Of a stretch of 64,000 bases of DNA, positions 9,601 through 17,709 are shown piece after piece. The position numbers and the translations under genes were made by a program. The stretch's first letter is position 1. Every line of letters begins with the position of its first letter. The notes below the pieces were generated by a model, which was given only the letters and a program-made list of their open reading frames with translations, did no database searches and had not been told where the DNA came from. Source of the DNA: Anthropogastromicrobium chipingensis_A. GTDB lineage: Bacteria; Bacillota; Clostridia; Lachnospirales; Lachnospiraceae. The stretch spans positions 1 to 64,000 of the forward strand of contig CAVCXB010000002.1 in NCBI GenBank assembly GCA_963605535.1, read 5' to 3'.

Positions 9601-10101
9601 ACAGAGGTGACAACGGAGCAGGAGCCGACAACGGAAGATGCTAGTGTGACAGAATCTACCAAGGAATCGAGTACAGAGGAACCGACAACAGAATCCACAG
9701 AGGAAACAAGTGCAGAGGAATCTACGATGGAGTCCACAGAGGAAACAAGTGCAGAGGAACCTACGACGGAGTCTACAGCGGAAGTAAGTACAGCAGAGTC
9801 CACAACAGCATCGACAGCAGCATCGAGTACAGCGGAGTCCACAACAGCATCGACAGCAGCATCGAGCACAGCGGAGTCTACAACAGCATCGACAGCGGCA
9901 TCGAGTACAGCGGAGTCTACGACGGCATCGACAGCAGCATCGAGCACAGCACAATCGACAAACCAGAGTCAGCCAGAGAAATCACCAGATACCGGTGTAA
10001 TTCTCGGTATTGAAGATTATAGTAAACTTTGGGGAGCCGGAATGATCGGAACTGGAGTTTTGATGCTTCTAACATTAATTTTTAAGAGAAAGAAAATCTG
10101 A
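6643..10101 (+). CDS. Sortase-anchored coiled-coil surface protein with CAP domain
   Basis: An 1152-residue secreted protein. An N-terminal signal peptide (MRRKQLMASATVAMLLAGTM) leads into a long Ala/Glu/Lys/Gln coiled coil (about 50-430). A CAP/SCP-like domain follows (about 455-590; NELRARHGLGAL, GENCAWN and NAGHYFN motifs), then a second coiled coil (about 610-980) and a Ser/Thr/Glu-rich stalk. The C-terminus has SPDTG at 1114-1118, a hydrophobic segment and the tail KRKKI, which is the layout of a sortase substrate. SPxTG sites are known for class B sortase of Clostridioides difficile. No sortase gene is in the window. AAGAAAGGAAGGATCT lies just before the ATG. The CAP domain projecting between two coiled coils suggests a long fibrous adhesin or enzyme-like arm. 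Confidence 0.85.
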   Translation: MRRKQLMASATVAMLLAGTMVQNAPAEYTEEPATAKETNVQTTEEQTAATTSAENAEEAAKNLEQAKKNTKQAKEQLKEAETKLKKAQKEKESAEQAVQESQKKESEANDAAKDTFDTEKKRVEINVRSAKEALELAEKQEQSDAQALETAAAKKKQADNVLLDAQKTYDETVKNSGDAAKADIEEAQGKAEAASKEVEAAKEQEAAAKQAYDEAKKQEETVEVARVQAQENVNKMKDAFEVAQSENAKAQEALKEAEDKVKKAENALNSQEYKDDVSKVQEAKDALEAAKLESEKAQQAYQEAQKELENVKKQEQEAASALEQKKAALALKQQSVQEAQSAFEQANEALTQAQTTQAQANDALSSANAVLEQKKTQKTAADNTVAAAQAEVAQAQEAVNAAQAEVDAAQAAKAVADQKVQQGSFAFFETMGSSAAIQALTGSTYASRTVKGDPVDATSLENMKNSIQYMRECNELRARHGLGALQVNDTMMAMAQADANYSDTVVAHAMQFNIGENCAWNGGNLDPFVQWYDEEKAEYEATGDPSNAGHYFNIIGSNYQTTGFAICTRRSMNRWLTYTQVFDWAQSDPSNMSIDAYEARFLQYYESIVTKPQQEIDAKNQVLEQKKAVLAQKQQLVADANAAVANAQAELANAEAAVNAQTQVVNEAQAAVAEKQNIVNEKQNAVQAANNEQQTAQAEVTEAQNVLVQRQNAVSVQEQSILTAQKNAEEKNLEQQTADDAYQQAQKKKDSYQQNYDAAQSEKETAQKKIESTNCVVKEKEEALQQAQKDYSEKEAEKKTASDKATEMAEILADRQVKGEEAEKALEAAKAAYEAVKTKYAAVIKAQEAVASAERAVEEAQIALTAAQESIDRSTKAVEDCKAAVQKQEEIQKQLEVCDWENGDVLPDDYEDADTLNAFVKKFDEAKKEKKQAQEAAEAAQVQYRKQQENYKLANQNYTVALADEAIAQEVYDSFVKDQTSEEETKTEVTTEQEPTTEDASVTESTKESSTEEPTTESTEETSAEESTMESTEETSAEEPTTESTAEVSTAESTTASTAASSTAESTTASTAASSTAESTTASTAASSTAESTTASTAASSTAQSTNQSQPEKSPDTGVILGIEDYSKLWGAGMIGTGVLMLLTLIFKRKKI
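9802..9957 (+). repeat. Four tandem 39-bp coding repeats
   Basis: Four units of 39 bp (9802, 9841, 9880 and 9919) encode a 13-residue Thr/Ser/Ala-rich motif (TTASTAASSTAES). Units differ only by scattered third-position changes. They form the stalk before the SPDTG anchor and are likely to vary in number between strains. A looser TEESTEE-type array precedes them at about 9660-9800. Confidence 0.85.
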
Positions 10102-10595
10102 AATATTTTCTCAAAAAACTGTCTGTGAAGAGGAATAATGCCAATTTTCTCTTCACAGTGGCCCGTGAGGGCATTACAGTATAAGAAGAAAATACGAAGG
10201 AGAAAATCTTAAATTTTTATAAAGAAACTGCGTAGAAATTGTTCCGACATAGAAGCCCATAAGGGCATTTTTGAAAAAATAAAGCCTACTTTCATCGTGT
10301 TGCCGCACGATTGTGTGACAAATTGTGTGCGTAGAAGATCAATAATGTATAAACGTATTTTCCATCTGGCAAGTTCACCCATAAGTTGCTTCTTGACATT
10401 AGAAGGGGAATGTATCATAATGGGGAGGCTAAGACGCTGTGAATATAGCATCTTAGTATTGCTCAAAATTTGTTTTATACAAATGATATCAGAAAGTTTA
10501 AACTACTTTAGAAAATAAATTATAAAAAGAATGTAATAGAATAATTTGTTTTAGTTCCATTTAAACAAAAATCTGAAAGGACTACCAGTAAAAGT
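10102..10595 (+). other. Noncoding interval with three hairpins
   Basis: No gene is seen in these 494 bases. A 10-bp stem CTGTGAAGAG/CTCTTCACAG lies at 10123-10158. GCCC-N4-GGGC hairpins lie at 10161-10172 and 10255-10266; the second is followed by ATTTTTG and could act as a weak terminator for the surface-protein gene. The stretch from 10231 repeats the GTAGAAAT/GCCC-N4-GGGC arrangement of 4670-4704. The right half is AT-rich and must hold the promoter of the polysaccharide operon, but I could not place a convincing -35/-10 pair. Confidence 0.5.
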
Positions 10596-11399
10596 ATGGC
10601 AAAAAACGACATGGATCTGAAAATTATAGTGGCAACGCACAAACGCTATCGTATGCCAGACGATAGCTGCTATTTGCCGCTACAGGTGGGAAAAAAGGAA
10701 AAAACAGATTTAGGGTATCAGGGAGATGATTCTGGAGAGAATATTTCGAAAAAAAATGGGTACTACTGTGAACTGACAGGTCTGTACTGGGCATGGAAAA
10801 ATTTGGATTCGGATTATATGGGGCTTGTACATTATCGCAGATATTTCGCAAGCAGAACACGTAAGTTTATGTTTTGGAAAAAAGAACCGTTTTATCCGAT
10901 TCTGTCGGGAAATGAGATTTTGCAAATCTTAAAGAAAACAGATATCATCCTTCCATCGAAAAGATATTACTTGATCGAAAGCTTATATTCGCATTATGCG
11001 CATACGCATTATGAAGAACATTTGATTGTTACAAGAGATATAATTGAAGAGATGACACCAGAGTACTTGGATGCGTACGATCGTGTCATGAAACAGACAG
11101 CCGGACATATGTTTAATATGTTTGTTATGTCAAAGGAAAAGTGCGATGAATACTGTAGTTGGTTGTTCCCGATTTTGAATAAGTTGGAACAGCGGGTGGA
11201 TTTCAGACAATACGATAAGTTTCAACAGCGTATGTTTGGAAGAATCAGTGAGTTGTTGCTGAATGTATGGATTGAACAGAAGCAATATAGATATAAAAGC
11301 GTTCCTGTTGTGAATCTTGAAAAAAATAATTTGAAGAAGCGCATCCCAGCCTTTTTGAAGGCAAAATTTCTTCATAAGAGGTATAAGGGAAGTTTCTAA
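10596..11399 (+). CDS. DUF4422 family glycosyltransferase
   Basis: A 267-residue protein of the DUF4422 glycosyltransferase family. Its features are an N-terminal LKIIVATHKRYRMP strand-loop, the KNGYYCELTGLYWAWKN block, GLVHYRRYF and the later HMFNMFVMSKE segment. Members transfer sugars in capsule or exopolysaccharide assembly and are often the first glycosyltransferase in such operons. The acceptor and donor cannot be read from sequence. AAAGGA lies 15 bp upstream of the first ATG. An in-frame ATG at 10611 would give a protein five residues shorter. It opens a run of six closely spaced polysaccharide genes. Confidence 0.8.
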   Translation: MAKNDMDLKIIVATHKRYRMPDDSCYLPLQVGKKEKTDLGYQGDDSGENISKKNGYYCELTGLYWAWKNLDSDYMGLVHYRRYFASRTRKFMFWKKEPFYPILSGNEILQILKKTDIILPSKRYYLIESLYSHYAHTHYEEHLIVTRDIIEEMTPEYLDAYDRVMKQTAGHMFNMFVMSKEKCDEYCSWLFPILNKLEQRVDFRQYDKFQQRMFGRISELLLNVWIEQKQYRYKSVPVVNLEKNNLKKRIPAFLKAKFLHKRYKGSF

Positions 11400-11429
11400 A
11401 ATTATCAAAAGAAAGAATGAAAACATAAA

Positions 11430-12488
11430 ATGAAATATAGTATTGTAATGCCAGTCTATAACGTACAAGGCTATTTAAGGGACTCTGCATCGGATATAAA
11501 AAGACAATCGTTTTCTGATTTTGAGTTGATTTTGGTAGATGATTGTTCGACAGATGCATCGGGAAGTTTATGTGATGAATTGGCAAAGGAAGATGAACGA
11601 ATTCGTGTTCTTCATTTGCTACAAAATGGTGGATTGAGCAATGCGAGAAATCAGGGAATGGAGAGTGCCAATGGTGAATATATCTTATTTTTAGATCCTG
11701 ATGATCGCTATCAAACCAGTATGCTAATGGAAATTGAGCAAAGTCTGAAGAAGAACCCTGCAAAACTAGTCTTGTTTGGTCTTACCGAGAGATATTATGA
11801 TCAAAATGGGAAGATTGAATATGAAAAGCAAATTGTGCCGACAGATGGATGTTTTAAAACATATAATCAAGTTCGAGCGCATGTTTTGGAATTAGAGAAA
11901 CAGACTTTGTTTGGATATGCATGGAATAAGGCATATCGACTGGATTATTTAAGAAAAAATAAGCTTCGATTTGAAACAGTAACAATGATTGAGGATGTGC
12001 TTTTTAATATTGAAGTATTTAAAGAACTTGATTCCTGCAATCAAATTGCAAAGCCGCTTTATTTCTATGCAATCCGAAAAAAAGGAAGTCTGACAACGAA
12101 ATATCTGCCGGATTATTTTGCGCTGCATGAGAGAAGAATTGAGAGTATCTGCCAGCTTTATCGTGCCTGGAATATAGAAAGCCCAGAAGTATTAAAAGGC
12201 ATGGGGAGCATTTACTGCCGTTATTTTTTGTCTGCATTGCAAAGAAATTGTAGCGGTGCGGCTCATATGAATCATTCTCAGCAAAAAAAGTGGGTGCAGA
12301 AACAGTTTAAAAGCAAGACATATCAACGGTTGAAGCCATATTTGTACCCAGAGAATCGCTTGCTTAAGCTGTTGGCATGGGGGATTCGCACAGAGAAAAC
12401 AGCACTCTGTGTATGGATCGGCCGTGGAATCTATATTGTTAAGGAAAAATGTCCGGGCGTTTTTTCAAGATTAAAACAGAACAGGTAA
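11430..12488 (+). CDS. Family 2 (GT-A) glycosyltransferase
   Basis: A 352-residue inverting glycosyltransferase. The N-terminal GT-A fold shows YSIVMPVYNV, the nucleotide-binding LILVDDCSTD (about 31-40), NGGLSNARNQG and the metal-binding region LFLDPDDRY. The metal motif is DPDD rather than the commoner DxDD. No membrane segment is evident, so it is likely cytosolic or peripheral and extends the lipid-linked repeat unit. It follows the DUF4422 gene by 30 bp and precedes the family 4 enzyme by 16 bp. The sugar specificity is unknown. Confidence 0.85.
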   Translation: MKYSIVMPVYNVQGYLRDSASDIKRQSFSDFELILVDDCSTDASGSLCDELAKEDERIRVLHLLQNGGLSNARNQGMESANGEYILFLDPDDRYQTSMLMEIEQSLKKNPAKLVLFGLTERYYDQNGKIEYEKQIVPTDGCFKTYNQVRAHVLELEKQTLFGYAWNKAYRLDYLRKNKLRFETVTMIEDVLFNIEVFKELDSCNQIAKPLYFYAIRKKGSLTTKYLPDYFALHERRIESICQLYRAWNIESPEVLKGMGSIYCRYFLSALQRNCSGAAHMNHSQQKKWVQKQFKSKTYQRLKPYLYPENRLLKLLAWGIRTEKTALCVWIGRGIYIVKEKCPGVFSRLKQNR

Positions 12489-12504
12489 TAGAGGATGAAA
12501 GAAA

Positions 12505-13647
12505 GTGCATGTACTAGTAGGATATGTGGTTGATGGAAAAAGCAGTGGAATTGACAAATATCTGCTTCGTGTGTTGGACATGATGAAAGAAGAAGCCATT
12601 CAATTTGATTTTTTGACGAACCACAAGACATCTGAGTTAGAAAAAGTTTTTGGAAACTACCATGCGAGTGTGATTGAAATGCCATCCTTGAAGCATCCGA
12701 TAAAACAGTATTGTTTTTTGCATCAGTTAATGAAAAGAAAACGATATGCTGCTGCATACTTTAATATTTCGGAGGCATTTAATGGAATAGGTGTATTGGC
12801 AGCTCATTCTGCTGGTATTAAAAAAATAATTGTACATTCCCATAGTTCAAGGGTAGATAGCAATAATAGGATCGTCCGCTTGATACGTACTGGAATGCAT
12901 AGAGCATTTCGACCGATAATTGCATGGGCTGCAACTGATTATTGTGCGTGCTCCAATTATGCTGGAGAGTGGATGTTCCCAGAAAGAGTGCGAAAGAGCA
13001 AACAGTATCAAATTATTCATAATCCGATTAATGTTTCTTTGTTTAACTATAATGAGGAGATCCGCAGGCAGATGCGTGATCAGCTTGCATTACAAGATAA
13101 GGTTGTAATTGGCCATGTGGGAAGTTACTGTTATGCAAAAAATAATTTTTTCTTGCTGGATATTATGGAAGAACTTCTGAAAAAAGTGCCAAATGCGGTT
13201 TTACTTGCTGTGGGTTCTGGAAAAGATTGGGAAGCCGTAAAACGGCAAGCCGCGCAACGAGGAATTTTAAGTGGGATTCGTTTCGTTGGCGTTCGGGAGG
13301 ATGTTCCCAATTTAATGCAGGCAATGGATTTTTTTGTACTTCCATCTAGATTTGAGGGACAGCCGATTGCAGCGCTTGAAGCGCAGGCCGCAGGACTTAT
13401 GACATTTTTGAGTGATACCATTACACCAGAAGTTGTATTGAGTGAAAATTGCATGCAGCTAAGCATTAAGGAGGGCGGAACGATATGGGCAGATGCGATT
13501 TGCGTGCATCTGAATTATTCAAGAAATGTTCATAGCGCAGAACTGTTTCGAGAAAGCTCCTATGATGAAAGTGTGCAGGCAAGACAAATAAAACAACTAT
13601 TCATAACCAAGAAGTGTGAAAGAAAGGATAGCGCAGAAAATCTCTGA
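12505..13647 (+). CDS. Family 4-type (GT-B) glycosyltransferase
   Basis: A 380-residue GT-B retaining glycosyltransferase. The N-terminal domain begins with HVLVGYVVDGKSSGIDKYLL and the C-terminal domain has GHVGSY, AVGSGKDWE, RFVGVREDVPNLMQAMDFFVLPSRFEGQPIA and ALEAQAAG, which is the E-x7-E nucleotide-sugar region of the GT4 family. Translation starts at GTG 12505, with GAGG at 12491-12494. A GTG start with a modest site suggests moderate expression. It adds one sugar of the repeat unit. Donor and linkage are unknown. Confidence 0.82.
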   Translation: MHVLVGYVVDGKSSGIDKYLLRVLDMMKEEAIQFDFLTNHKTSELEKVFGNYHASVIEMPSLKHPIKQYCFLHQLMKRKRYAAAYFNISEAFNGIGVLAAHSAGIKKIIVHSHSSRVDSNNRIVRLIRTGMHRAFRPIIAWAATDYCACSNYAGEWMFPERVRKSKQYQIIHNPINVSLFNYNEEIRRQMRDQLALQDKVVIGHVGSYCYAKNNFFLLDIMEELLKKVPNAVLLAVGSGKDWEAVKRQAAQRGILSGIRFVGVREDVPNLMQAMDFFVLPSRFEGQPIAALEAQAAGLMTFLSDTITPEVVLSENCMQLSIKEGGTIWADAICVHLNYSRNVHSAELFRESSYDESVQARQIKQLFITKKCERKDSAENL

Positions 13648-13684
13648 TGAGAGTCGAGAGTATAGTTGCGTGAATGGGTGAAAA

Positions 13685-15103
13685 ATGGAAAAGAAGAATA
13701 GAACTATTGTTTGGTGGCTGGAACTGATTGTAAAATTTGGCATCCTGACAGTTGGTTTTCTAGAGGCTAGCTCGTTGACATTTGGAAAACCAATTATTTC
13801 ATTATTTTTATGGCCTACTGTCTTTGGTGGCGGCGTGCTGCTATTGATTCGTTTGATCCATTGGAAAAGCTACTGGAAGTCAAAAAATTTCTTTTTGCTT
13901 ATCGCATTTTGTGCCAGCTATTTGGTATCAATCGTGGTCAATATCCGGTATGGTTGGTATACAAATTTTCGTACATTGATATGGTGTGCATTGTTGTTCT
14001 TTCTTGTGTACTGTTATCGCGCAGAGGATTCTGTACAGGAGAATATGAGGCAGTTTAAAATTTTATCTGTCTATTATTTGATTATGAATGCAATGCTGTC
14101 AATTTTAAGTTTTGCATTTATGATAACTGGCTATTCACAGATCTTTTATGAAGAAGTAGGCCCTATTTACTACATTGGATTTCATTGGGGAAGGTTGTAT
14201 GGCGCTTACTGGGATGCTAATATCGGAGCAGTTATGAGCTGCGTAGGATGTGTGTTAGCGGTTGGCTATTTCCTTAAGAATCGTACGACATGGATGCGTG
14301 TCCTGCTGGCATTGGACATTGTATTGGAAGTTGCCTATATTGCGTTTTCTGATTCGAGAACCGGTCAGTTGTGTCTGTGCGTTGCAGCAGTTACCTATAT
14401 ATTTCTTGCAATATGGAAAAAGAAAAAAATTCAGACGACTGTGCTTTGCGTAGCTGCAGGTTTATTGGTAGCGCTTCTACTTCCAATTGGAATTAAGAAA
14501 GGATATAATATTGTAACAGAACGGTCGATTGAACAATCCACAGAGTTGGCACAGGATTTGCAAGATGTGCCGCTGGATACAGTAGAGGGAGAAATAGTAG
14601 CTGATGCAGAGAATGACGAAAATCTGATATCAACACAGGTAGTAGGGCGTGCAGATGAGTATTCTGGTGATATTACGAACAGAAGATCGGACATCTGGAA
14701 AAGTGCAATTGAGATTTTTTTGACAAGTCCAATTGTGGGTATTAGTCATAACAATGTACTGCCATATGTTTCTGATAAGCTGCCAAATTCTTACTTGATT
14801 ACGAATGATCATATGAAGTTTGAAAGTATGCACAATGTATTTTTTGATATTCTGGTAGGACAAGGTATCATTGGACTTGCGATCTATTTGACAATGGCAG
14901 TAATATTTTTGATCGTAATTATAAAAAAATGGAACCAGATTTTCAGTGCAATCGGTGTCATAGGAATTAGTTGTTTTGTAATCTTAATGGTTATGGTGAC
15001 GGCTAGTTGTGTAATGACAGAAATTGTCTATGTCACATCCCCGATGGCAACGCTGTTTTGGATGTCTATGAGCTGCTTGATTCATGCAGCAGAGAAGGAG
15101 TAA
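13685..15103 (+). CDS. Wzy-like O-antigen/polysaccharide polymerase
   Basis: A 472-residue integral membrane protein with roughly ten to twelve hydrophobic segments. A large hydrophilic loop (about 275-340) ends in NRRSDIWKSAIEIFLTSPIVGISHNN, which resembles the periplasm- or exterior-facing loop of the O-antigen ligase/polymerase (Wzy_C) family. It would polymerise lipid-linked repeat units on the outer face of the membrane. It lies between glycosyltransferase genes and upstream of the flippase, as expected for a Wzx/Wzy-dependent pathway. Primary-sequence similarity within the family is low, so the call rests on topology, that loop and context. Confidence 0.75.
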   Translation: MEKKNRTIVWWLELIVKFGILTVGFLEASSLTFGKPIISLFLWPTVFGGGVLLLIRLIHWKSYWKSKNFFLLIAFCASYLVSIVVNIRYGWYTNFRTLIWCALLFFLVYCYRAEDSVQENMRQFKILSVYYLIMNAMLSILSFAFMITGYSQIFYEEVGPIYYIGFHWGRLYGAYWDANIGAVMSCVGCVLAVGYFLKNRTTWMRVLLALDIVLEVAYIAFSDSRTGQLCLCVAAVTYIFLAIWKKKKIQTTVLCVAAGLLVALLLPIGIKKGYNIVTERSIEQSTELAQDLQDVPLDTVEGEIVADAENDENLISTQVVGRADEYSGDITNRRSDIWKSAIEIFLTSPIVGISHNNVLPYVSDKLPNSYLITNDHMKFESMHNVFFDILVGQGIIGLAIYLTMAVIFLIVIIKKWNQIFSAIGVIGISCFVILMVMVTASCVMTEIVYVTSPMATLFWMSMSCLIHAAEKE

Positions 15104-15109
15104 GTTTGC

Positions 15110-16105
15110 ATGGGAAAAGTATTGAGTGTATCAGTTGCGGCTTATAATTTGGAATCAATGATTCAACAGTGTTTGGATTCCTTTATCTGTCCGGGGGTAT
15201 TGGAAAAAGTGGAAGTGCTTGTGACTGATGATGGATCTAAGGATCGCACCCGCGAAATTGTTGCAGAATATGAAAAAAAATATCCGGGATCATTTAAGCT
15301 TATTTCACAGAAAAATACAGGTCCAGGCTCAACGGTTAATAGTGGACTTGCCCATGCATCTGGAAAATATTTTCGGATGGTGGATGGTGATGACTGGGTA
15401 AATACGCCAGATATGATTGCATATTTGGCGTATTTGGAAACACATGATACAGATATGGTGTGTACAAGTTATTGTTGTGTGGATCATGAAACGGGAGAAA
15501 AACAGCCTGAATTATTAGAGCAGAAAGTAATGGATAAGGAACTACCATTTGCGCAGGTTGCAGAAAATTTATATCTTGCAATGCATAATGTTACCTATCG
15601 GACAGATATTCTGAAGAAAAACAAAATTAAGTTGGATAATGGTTTTTATACAGATTTGGAGTATTTGCTATTTCCAACTCCCTATATCCAAACCGTTGCG
15701 TTTCTTAGCCAGACAATTTATATGTATCGAGTTTCATTGTCAACACAAAGTATGAATATAAAAAGCTTGCAAAAAAATGTAAAGATACACAAGGACGTGT
15801 TGGAACAGCTGCTTTGTCATTATGAATCATATCGTACTTCTAAGTTATGGAATGAGAAGATTGGTATGTATTATTCTAAGAGAATTGCAGCCATGGCGGG
15901 AACGCAGTTAAGTATTTATTTGTCATTTCAGAATACGAAACAATACAAAAAGGAAACGAAAGAACTGGTAGAAATGCTGAAAAAACAATATAGTGATGTT
16001 TATCATGAAATCATGAAATTGAAGACCTATAAGGTATTAGTATATTCCAATTTTTGCCTTTTTGGAATCATTTCGGTTATGCATAGAAAAAAGCTAAAAT
16101 TGTAA
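15110..16105 (+). CDS. Family 2 glycosyltransferase
   Basis: A 331-residue GT-A enzyme. It begins KVLSVSVAAYNLESMIQQCLDSF, with LVTDDGSKDRTREIV (nucleotide binding), KNTGPGSTVNSGLAHASGKYFRMVDGDDW and the metal site DGDD. AAGGAG overlaps the stop of the polymerase gene, and the gap is only 6 bp, so the two are translationally linked. It probably adds one sugar of the repeat unit. The divergent C-terminal 150 residues give no clue to specificity. Confidence 0.83.
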   Translation: MGKVLSVSVAAYNLESMIQQCLDSFICPGVLEKVEVLVTDDGSKDRTREIVAEYEKKYPGSFKLISQKNTGPGSTVNSGLAHASGKYFRMVDGDDWVNTPDMIAYLAYLETHDTDMVCTSYCCVDHETGEKQPELLEQKVMDKELPFAQVAENLYLAMHNVTYRTDILKKNKIKLDNGFYTDLEYLLFPTPYIQTVAFLSQTIYMYRVSLSTQSMNIKSLQKNVKIHKDVLEQLLCHYESYRTSKLWNEKIGMYYSKRIAAMAGTQLSIYLSFQNTKQYKKETKELVEMLKKQYSDVYHEIMKLKTYKVLVYSNFCLFGIISVMHRKKLKL

Positions 16106-16133
16106 TTTAAAATAAAAATAGTTAGCAGAAAGG

Positions 16134-16163
16134 AAGGAGATGTCGAAGATTTCGACTCTCCTT
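16134..16163 (+). promoter_or_regulatory. Hairpin sequestering the wzx ribosome binding site and start codon
   Basis: AAGGAGA (16134-16140) pairs with TCTCCTT (16157-16163), and GTCGAA (16142-16147) pairs with TTCGAC (16151-16156). This gives a 13-bp stem with one bulged T and a 3-nt loop. The Shine-Dalgarno sequence and the ATG (16140-16142) both lie in the stem, so folding would block initiation. The structure is read directly from the sequence. Its use as a translational switch is inference. Confidence 0.6.
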
Positions 16164-17645
16164 AACAATTTTATGAAGAACGATAATGGTAAACAAAAGT
16201 CTTTGAAGTTTAATTTCATTATGAACGCGATCTTGACAATGTCGCAATTCATATTTCCACTAATCACGTTTCCGTACATCTCGCGAATTCTATTGCCGGT
16301 CGGAACCGGCAAGGTCTCGTTTGCAACATCCGTCATTTCATATTTTGCAATGTTTGCACAGTTAGGAATTCCAACTTATGGTATTCGAGTATGTGCTCAG
16401 GTGCGCGATGATAAGGAAAAACTGACCAGAACGGTTCAGGAACTGTTTTTCATTAATCTGGTTATGAGCATTATTGCGTATGTGGCGTTGTTTTTGGCGA
16501 TTGCATTTGTGCCGCGAATGAGACAGGATAAGGAATTGTTTCTTATTGTTGGTTTAACAATCTTGTTTAATACCATTGGTATGGAATGGCTATACAAAGC
16601 ACTGGAACAGTATACGTATATAACAGTTCGTTCAATCCTTTTTAAATTTATTGCATTGCTGGCGATGTTTGCCATGGTTCATGAACAGAAGGATTATGTC
16701 ATTTACGGAGGCATTTCGATTTTAGCGGCATCAGCATCGAATATCTTTAATTTCTTTCACATGCATAAGTATGTGTCGATGAAGCCGATTGGAAACTATA
16801 ATTTCCGCCAGCATTATAAGGCTGTTTTTGTCTTTTTTGCTATGTCATGTGCGGTGACCATTTATACCAATTTGGATACCGTTATGCTAGGGTTTATGAC
16901 GTCAGATGCGGATGTTGGATATTACAATGCAGCGGTAAAAATTAAGACGATTTTGGTGAGCATTGTGACCTCCCTAGGCGTGGTTCTCTTGCCAAGAGCA
17001 TCGTATTATGTAGAACATCATTTGATGGATGAGTTTTACCGGATCATGCAAAAAGCAATTAATTTTGTGATGCTGATTGCGGTGCCAATGGTTGTCTATT
17101 TCACGCTATTTGCAAAAGAAGGGATCTTTTTCCTTTCTGGTTCTGCGTATGCAGATTCGATTGTTCCGATGCAAATTATCATGCCGACATTATTGTTTAT
17201 TGGTTTGACGAATATTATGGGAATTCAGATGCTGGTTCCGCTTGGACGAGAGAATATTGTATTATATTCCGAAATTGCGGGGGCCATTGCGGATTTGATT
17301 TTAAATGCGTTGTTGATTCCGAGGATGACATCAGCGGGAGCTGCGATTGGAACCTTAGCAGCAGAAGCAGTTGTCTTAATTGTACAATATGTCGCACTTC
17401 GAAAAGAAGTGGTGTCCGCATACAAGCAAGTAAAATATGGAACCATTTTACTTGCAATTGTGATTGCTGTGATCAGCTCGATTTGGGTGAAAATGCTTGG
17501 ATTTGGAAATTTTGTCACGCTAATGCTATCTGCAATTTTGTTCTTTGTAGCGTATGGAATTGTATTAATTGCTCGAAAAGAGCCTTTGGCATGGGAAATT
17601 AGCCAACAAATGTTACAAAAAATAAAATCAAAAGCAAAACAGTAA
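16140..17645 (+). CDS. Wzx-like polysaccharide flippase
   Basis: A 501-residue membrane protein of the MOP/PST flippase superfamily with about 12-14 hydrophobic helices. It has typical early segments (QFIFPLITFPYISRILLPVGTGKVSFATSVISYF) and TNLDTVMLGFMTSDADVGYYNAAVKI in the middle. It would flip undecaprenyl-linked repeat units for the Wzy-like polymerase upstream. The ATG at 16140 sits inside a strong hairpin. An alternative ATG at 16173 (codon 12) lacks a ribosome binding site. It is the last gene of the polysaccharide operon. No priming glycosyl-phosphate transferase or chain-length regulator is in the window, so the pathway is completed elsewhere. Confidence 0.85.
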   Translation: MSKISTLLNNFMKNDNGKQKSLKFNFIMNAILTMSQFIFPLITFPYISRILLPVGTGKVSFATSVISYFAMFAQLGIPTYGIRVCAQVRDDKEKLTRTVQELFFINLVMSIIAYVALFLAIAFVPRMRQDKELFLIVGLTILFNTIGMEWLYKALEQYTYITVRSILFKFIALLAMFAMVHEQKDYVIYGGISILAASASNIFNFFHMHKYVSMKPIGNYNFRQHYKAVFVFFAMSCAVTIYTNLDTVMLGFMTSDADVGYYNAAVKIKTILVSIVTSLGVVLLPRASYYVEHHLMDEFYRIMQKAINFVMLIAVPMVVYFTLFAKEGIFFLSGSAYADSIVPMQIIMPTLLFIGLTNIMGIQMLVPLGRENIVLYSEIAGAIADLILNALLIPRMTSAGAAIGTLAAEAVVLIVQYVALRKEVVSAYKQVKYGTILLAIVIAVISSIWVKMLGFGNFVTLMLSAILFFVAYGIVLIARKEPLAWEISQQMLQKIKSKAKQ

Positions 17646-17656
17646 GGTTTGGACCC

Positions 17657-17685
17657 TTGCCGAACGCTTCAAAATAGGGTATACT
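17657..17685 (+). promoter_or_regulatory. Promoter of pfp
   Basis: TTGCCG (17657-17662) and TATACT (17680-17685) are separated by exactly 17 bp. The GAGGAGG ribosome binding site follows at 17695-17701. pfp therefore probably has its own promoter independent of the polysaccharide operon. Confidence 0.6.
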
Positions 17686-17709
17686 GTCCTCATCGAGGAG
17701 GTATGCTTT

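Noticed and set aside
6767..9954. Many long minus-strand ORFs opposite the coiled-coil surface protein, with Leu/Cys/Arg-rich translations
   Set aside because: They are mirror reading frames of GCA/GAA/CAG-rich coding repeats, have no ribosome binding sites and low-complexity products.
9802..9957. CRISPR-like spacing of 39-bp repeats
   Set aside because: The units are contiguous and in frame within the surface-protein gene, with no spacers.
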